Of a stretch of DNA of 6,062 nucleotides, positions 5,758 through 6,062 are shown one piece after another. The translations under genes were made by a program, and so were the position numbers. Where the stretch lies: contig CALBZH010000732.1 of assembly GCA_937889795.1 (NCBI GenBank), positions 1 through 6,062 of the forward strand. Reading direction: 5' to 3'. The DNA comes from an uncultured Syntrophobacteraceae bacterium (GTDB lineage Bacteria; Desulfobacterota; Syntrophobacteria; Syntrophobacterales; Syntrophobacteraceae). Position 1 is the stretch's first letter. The number at the start of each line of letters is the position of its first letter. Below the pieces are notes generated by a model that did not search any database, was not told the DNA's origin, and saw only the letters and a program-made list of their open reading frames with translations.

Positions 5758-5798
5758 CGGGCCAATGAGCGGCGTGGTCACTGGGCAAGCGCTGGGCT

Positions 5799-5818
5799 CC
5801 CTCCCCGCAAGGGGGGGG
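5799..5818 (-). repeat. G/C-rich hairpin downstream of the transporter gene
   Basis: CCCTCCCC (5799-5806) pairs with GGGGGGGG (5811-5818) around a GCAA tetraloop, with one T-G pair. It lies about 70 bases after the transporter stop on the minus strand. No T run follows, so it could be a non-canonical terminator or a dispersed repeat. The run of eight G is also a place where sequencing error is likely. Confidence 0.35.
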
Positions 5819-5884
5819 CCTGTGCACCGGCATGGGAATGCGTTGTGCGGATGGAGGATTCCTGAAGCGGCTCCAAAGAGAGGC

Positions 5885-6018
5885 TCAGTTGCCGAACCCC
5901 ACCAAGGCAAGCAGGAAGGAGGCACCCCATCCGACCAGCGCAGCCATTGGGATCGTGAGCACCCAGGCGACGACCATGTTCCCGGCCACTCCCCAGCGGA
6001 CCGCGGACAACCGCTTGG
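5885..6018 (-). CDS. pit: Inorganic phosphate transporter, PiT family, C-terminal fragment
   Basis: An open frame enters from the right and ends with TGA at 5887-5885, giving 44 residues: KRLSAVRWGVAGNMVVAWVL, then TIPMAALVGWGASFLLALVG, then FGN. The AVRWGVAGN and AWVLTIP-x3-L motifs are those of the last transmembrane helix of PHO4/PiT permeases, which import phosphate by proton or sodium symport in the inner membrane. The fragment is mostly hydrophobic, as expected of that helix. It is too short and open-ended to be found by a start-to-stop search. The rest of the gene is missing because the contig ends at 6018, where adapter sequence begins. It is not a pseudogene as far as can be seen. 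It lies 524 bp upstream of the first hsp20, in the same direction, but probably in a separate transcript. Confidence 0.8.
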
Positions 6019-6062
6019 AGATCGGAAGAGCGTCGTGTAGGGAAAGAGTGTAGATCTCGGTG
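6019..6062. other. Illumina TruSeq adapter sequence (assembly artefact)
   Basis: All 44 bases, beginning AGATCGGAAGAGCGTCGTG and ending AGATCTCGGTG, agree with the known reverse complement of the Illumina universal adapter. They are not biological. Open frames that read through this point are chimeric. The true end of the genomic sequence is 6018. Confidence 0.97.

Larger units (their letters stand above)
5477..5884. other. Gene-free stretch between the phosphate transporter and the hsp20 promoter
   Basis: No supportable gene is seen. Open frames here lack family resemblance, and one or two run into the adapter sequence at the right end. The stretch holds a possible decayed interspersed repeat (about 5641-5673) and two G/C-rich hairpins (5716-5757 and 5799-5818). 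The hairpins could serve as the end of the transporter transcript. Confidence 0.6.

Noticed and set aside
5633..6053. Plus-strand frames of 135 and 73 codons near the right end
   Set aside because: Both read into the adapter sequence and overlap the phosphate transporter fragment on the other strand, so they are artefacts.
1..6062. CRISPR array, tRNA, rRNA, transposase or phage genes
   Set aside because: No regularly spaced repeats, tRNA-like folds, rRNA motifs or mobile-element proteins were seen on either strand.

Overview
The window is a stretch of bacterial chromosome, roughly 60% G+C by eye, in which every recognisable gene lies on the minus strand. Read in the direction of transcription (right to left) it holds: the last 44 codons of a PiT-family phosphate transporter; two tandem small heat-shock proteins (Hsp20); a 641-bp gene-free stretch rich in regulatory signals; and a compact three-gene operon of PrkA (AAA+ serine protein kinase), a DUF444/YeaH/YhbH protein with a von Willebrand A-type metal site, and the N-terminus of SpoVR, which runs off the left edge. 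The trio suggests a Gram-negative or related environmental bacterium. PrkA is clearly divergent from the enterobacterial form, and the gene style recalls deltaproteobacteria or Nitrospirota, but this is an impression and not a taxonomic assignment.

Left part (1-3769): the prkA-yhbH-spoVR genes are spaced by 26 and 13 bp with a Shine-Dalgarno before each start, so one transcript is likely. In enterobacteria, prkA/yeaG and yeaH belong to the stationary-phase and nitrogen-starvation responses. Here the upstream region carries a good sigma-54-type promoter (4076-4091), a perfect 8-5-8 inverted repeat about 110 bp further upstream (4182-4202), a sigma-70-like promoter with a perfect -10 (4158-4186), and an intrinsic terminator (3851-3879) lying between these promoters and the prkA start. 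That arrangement predicts either a leader attenuator or a free-standing small RNA.

Middle part (4411-5360): two different Hsp20 genes, 86 bp apart, probably act as a two-component holdase pair. The upstream one has a strong Shine-Dalgarno and a candidate promoter with a consensus -35. A 9-8-9 inverted repeat abuts that -35, which makes it a candidate operator. A 16-bp hairpin follows the second hsp20.

Right part (5477-6062): a gene-free stretch with G/C-rich hairpins and what looks like a decayed interspersed repeat, then the C-terminus of the phosphate transporter. The final 44 bases (6019-6062) are not genomic: they match the Illumina TruSeq adapter, so the contig really ends at 6018.
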